From: DAOTVY01 sp041082245
Lineage (GTDB): Bacteria; Chloroflexota; Chloroflexia; DTKN01
Assembly: GCA_041082245.1 (NCBI GenBank)
Contig: JBDOIE010000089.1
Location: 1 to 41,188 of the forward strand
Length of the DNA stretch: 41,188 nt
Direction of reading: 5' to 3'
Each line of letters opens with the position of its first letter. Within the stretch, counting starts at the first letter, position 1. The position numbers and the translations under genes are program-made. Under the pieces are notes generated by a model that saw only the letters and a program-made list of their open reading frames with translations, was not told where the DNA came from and ran no database searches. This document shows, one piece after another, positions 39,673 to 41,188 of this stretch.

Positions 39673-40831
39673 GGCAAGCTCCTTGCGCCGCGTTGCGGAT
39701 CGCCTCCAGGATGGCCTCCGGGCGGATGATGTCCCCTCCCAGGTGTGGGACCAGGATGGTCTCCGCGCGGCCGGCTGCGCACCGCTCCACCTCGAACACG
39801 ATCTGGCCGGCGTTGATCTCCGGCACCACGAAGGCACGCACCCGCCGGGCCAGTTCGCGCACCCGCTTTTCGGGGAATGGCCACACCGTCACGAGCTTCA
39901 GCAGGCCGGCCTTCAGCCCTTCCGCCCGAGCCTGTCGGATCGGAAGCAACGCGACACGCGCCGAGATCCCATAGGAGACGACGACCACTTCGGCATCCTC
40001 GGTGCCTTCTTCTTCCACGATCACAATATCGTCCACGTTGCGTCGGATCTTGTCGATCAACCGCTGGACGTACTGCTCCTGAGCCGACGCTACCGTCATC
40101 GGGTATCCGCGGTCATCGTGCGTCAGGCCGGTAACGTGGAAGCGATAACCTTCCCCAGCGATCGCCATCGGGGGAACCAGATCCTCCCCACAAGCGTACG
40201 GCCGGTAACGATCCGGCGGCACGGTGGGCCGCGGTCGGGAAACAAGCGGGATCTGGTCGGGAGGGGGTATGACGACGCGTTCCGTCATATGCCCGACCGC
40301 CTCGTCGGTCATGATGAGCACCGGCGTGCGGTATTTCTCGGAAAGGTTAAAGGCGGTAATCGTGACATCGAACAGTTCCTGGGGCGAGGCGGCCGACAAA
40401 GCGATGATCTCGTACACGCCGTGGCTTCCCCAGCGCGCCTGCATCATATCGCCCTGGCCGACCAGCGTGGGGAGACCGGTGGAAGGACCGGCCCGCTGGA
40501 CGTCCACCACCACGCAGGGCGTCTCGAGCATAACTCCGAGCCCCAGGTTCTCCATCATCAGGCTGAAGCCCGGGCCGGATGTGGCGGTCATCGACTTGAC
40601 GCCCGCCCACGAAGCGCCGAGGATCGCGGCCATGGACGCGATCTCGTCCTCCATCTGGATGAACACGCCTCCGACTTTGGGCAGGCGTTCCGCCATGCGT
40701 TCCGCGATCTCGGTAGCCGGGGTGATCGGGTAGCCGGCAAAAAACCGGCATCCGGCCGCGATCGCCCCCTCCGCGCAGGCCACATCGCCGCTGATGAAAT
40801 GCTCGCCGACGAGCGTCGGGTCTTCGGCCAT
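39665..40831 (-). CDS. korA: 2-oxoacid:ferredoxin oxidoreductase, alpha subunit (KorA-like)
   Basis: 388 residues. Seen: EGAIAAGCRFFAGYPITPATEIAERM (about 22-47), EDEIASMAAILGASWAGVKSMTATSGPGFSLM, PSTGLPTLVGQGD and the C-terminal NAGQIVFEVER. ATG 40831 is chosen because AGGAGG is then 5 nt away; GTG 40837 overlaps that site. No delta-ferredoxin subunit gene is present, so an external ferredoxin is needed. If the substrate is 2-oxoglutarate it yields succinyl-CoA, which links to SucCD at 16.5-18.7 kb. Confidence 0.9.
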   Translation of the reverse strand: MAEDPTLVGEHFISGDVACAEGAIAAGCRFFAGYPITPATEIAERMAERLPKVGGVFIQMEDEIASMAAILGASWAGVKSMTATSGPGFSLMMENLGLGVMLETPCVVVDVQRAGPSTGLPTLVGQGDMMQARWGSHGVYEIIALSAASPQELFDVTITAFNLSEKYRTPVLIMTDEAVGHMTERVVIPPPDQIPLVSRPRPTVPPDRYRPYACGEDLVPPMAIAGEGYRFHVTGLTHDDRGYPMTVASAQEQYVQRLIDKIRRNVDDIVIVEEEGTEDAEVVVVSYGISARVALLPIRQARAEGLKAGLLKLVTVWPFPEKRVRELARRVRAFVVPEINAGQIVFEVERCAAGRAETILVPHLGGDIIRPEAILEAIRNAAQGACHA

Positions 40832-40862
40832 GCGCACCTCCTGCGAATGCGATTTCCAACAT

Positions 40863-41188
40863 CTATTCCGCCGCTTCGGGCACAGACCATAGCCTCACCT
40901 TCCGGTCCCAGCCCCCTGCCGCAAGCAGCCGGCCATCAGGGGAAAAGGCAACTGCCCACACGGGGTCCCCATGATGAGCCACAGCTGCCTCACGCAGTCT
41001 GGGGAGCTCCCACAGGCGCACGTCTCCGTCCAGCGAGCCGCTTGCCAGCCACCGGCCGTCAGCGGAAAAGGCCACTGTCAGCACGCCCGCGGTATGCCCA
41101 GAAAGCGTCGCAGCAGGTTCTCCGCTCGACAGATCCCAGAGGCGCACGGTGCCGTCCAGCGAGGCCGAGGCCAGATAGCCATCGGGCG
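40863..41188 (-). CDS. WD40-repeat protein, C-terminal part (runs off the window)
   Basis: Open from the window edge to the stop at 40863. It encodes at least two full and one partial WD40 blades: DGTVRLWDL, LSGHTAGVLTVAFSADGRWLASGSLDGDVRLWEL and VWAVAFSPDGRLLAAGGWDRKVRLW. The first visible bases (PDGYLASASLDG) belong to another blade, so the start lies beyond 41188. Likely a beta-propeller scaffold; N-terminal domains cannot be seen. Confidence 0.85.
   Translation of the reverse strand, partial: PDGYLASASLDGTVRLWDLSSGEPAATLSGHTAGVLTVAFSADGRWLASGSLDGDVRLWELPRLREAAVAHHGDPVWAVAFSPDGRLLAAGGWDRKVRLWSVPEAAE

Overview
The window looks like a chromosomal segment of a high-GC bacterium, most likely a member of the Chloroflexota (Anaerolineae-like). 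The signs are Pro-Thr linkers and a 'YLPLIL' tail on a secreted protein, a bacterial XPB helicase, a tungsten-type aldehyde oxidoreductase, KorABC and four MttB-family methyltransferases. This placement is inference, because no rRNA or marker phylogeny is available here. Several promoters are close to the sigma-70 consensus (TTGACA, 17 bp, TATAAT-like). I saw no insertion sequence, prophage or CRISPR array.

Layout. (1) 369-4570, plus strand: L-threonine aldolase, then a large secreted M23 peptidase carrying about five tandem pairs of beta/gamma-crystallin-like repeats, then tRNA-Asp with its own promoter and a strong terminator. (2) 4829-15370, plus strand: an AsnC/Lrp regulator with a consensus promoter and a palindromic candidate operator, followed by mttB1, mttB2, a peptide-type ABC transporter (lipoprotein and two permeases, no ATPase), mttB3 and mttB4. 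No corrinoid protein, activator or pyrrolysine codon is present. (3) 15441-25939, minus strand: a ten-gene run from one good promoter. It encodes an aldehyde:ferredoxin oxidoreductase, an iron alcohol dehydrogenase of the hydroxyacid-oxoacid transhydrogenase type, a DUF1097 membrane protein, an AttM/BlcC-like lactonase, SdhA, SdhB, SucC, SucD, a small ferredoxin and a CitE/malyl-CoA-lyase-like protein. (4) 26407-30966: an XPB helicase (plus), then an MFS transporter, a 2,4-diaminopentanoate dehydrogenase-like protein and tRNA-Gln (all minus). (5) 30991-37409: gmk and remA (minus) diverge from rqcH/NFACT (plus). A minus-strand housekeeping operon follows: tsaE, tsaB, fhaA-like, a second FHA protein, asp23-like, nusB, acpP. 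(6) 37695-41188: a small four-helix membrane protein, korCBA (minus) and the edge of a WD40 protein.

Most interesting region: the minus-strand run at 15.4-25.9 kb. Read in order, it can take gamma-butyrolactone to 4-hydroxybutyrate (lactonase), then succinate semialdehyde (HOT-like dehydrogenase), succinate (AOR), and fumarate (SdhAB). SucCD and the CitE-like lyase could then make and split a CoA thioester. This would be an anaerobic counterpart of the Agrobacterium blcABC (attKLM) operon, with a ferredoxin-linked tungstoenzyme in place of an NAD-dependent semialdehyde dehydrogenase. The SdhB here keeps the ligands of the [2Fe-2S] and [4Fe-4S] clusters but has lost all three ligands of the [3Fe-4S] cluster, and no SdhC/SdhD anchor is present. 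This suggests a soluble enzyme that does not react with quinone, perhaps paired with the adjacent ferredoxin. The four-MttB cluster beside it is a second candidate system, for uptake and demethylation of a quaternary amine.
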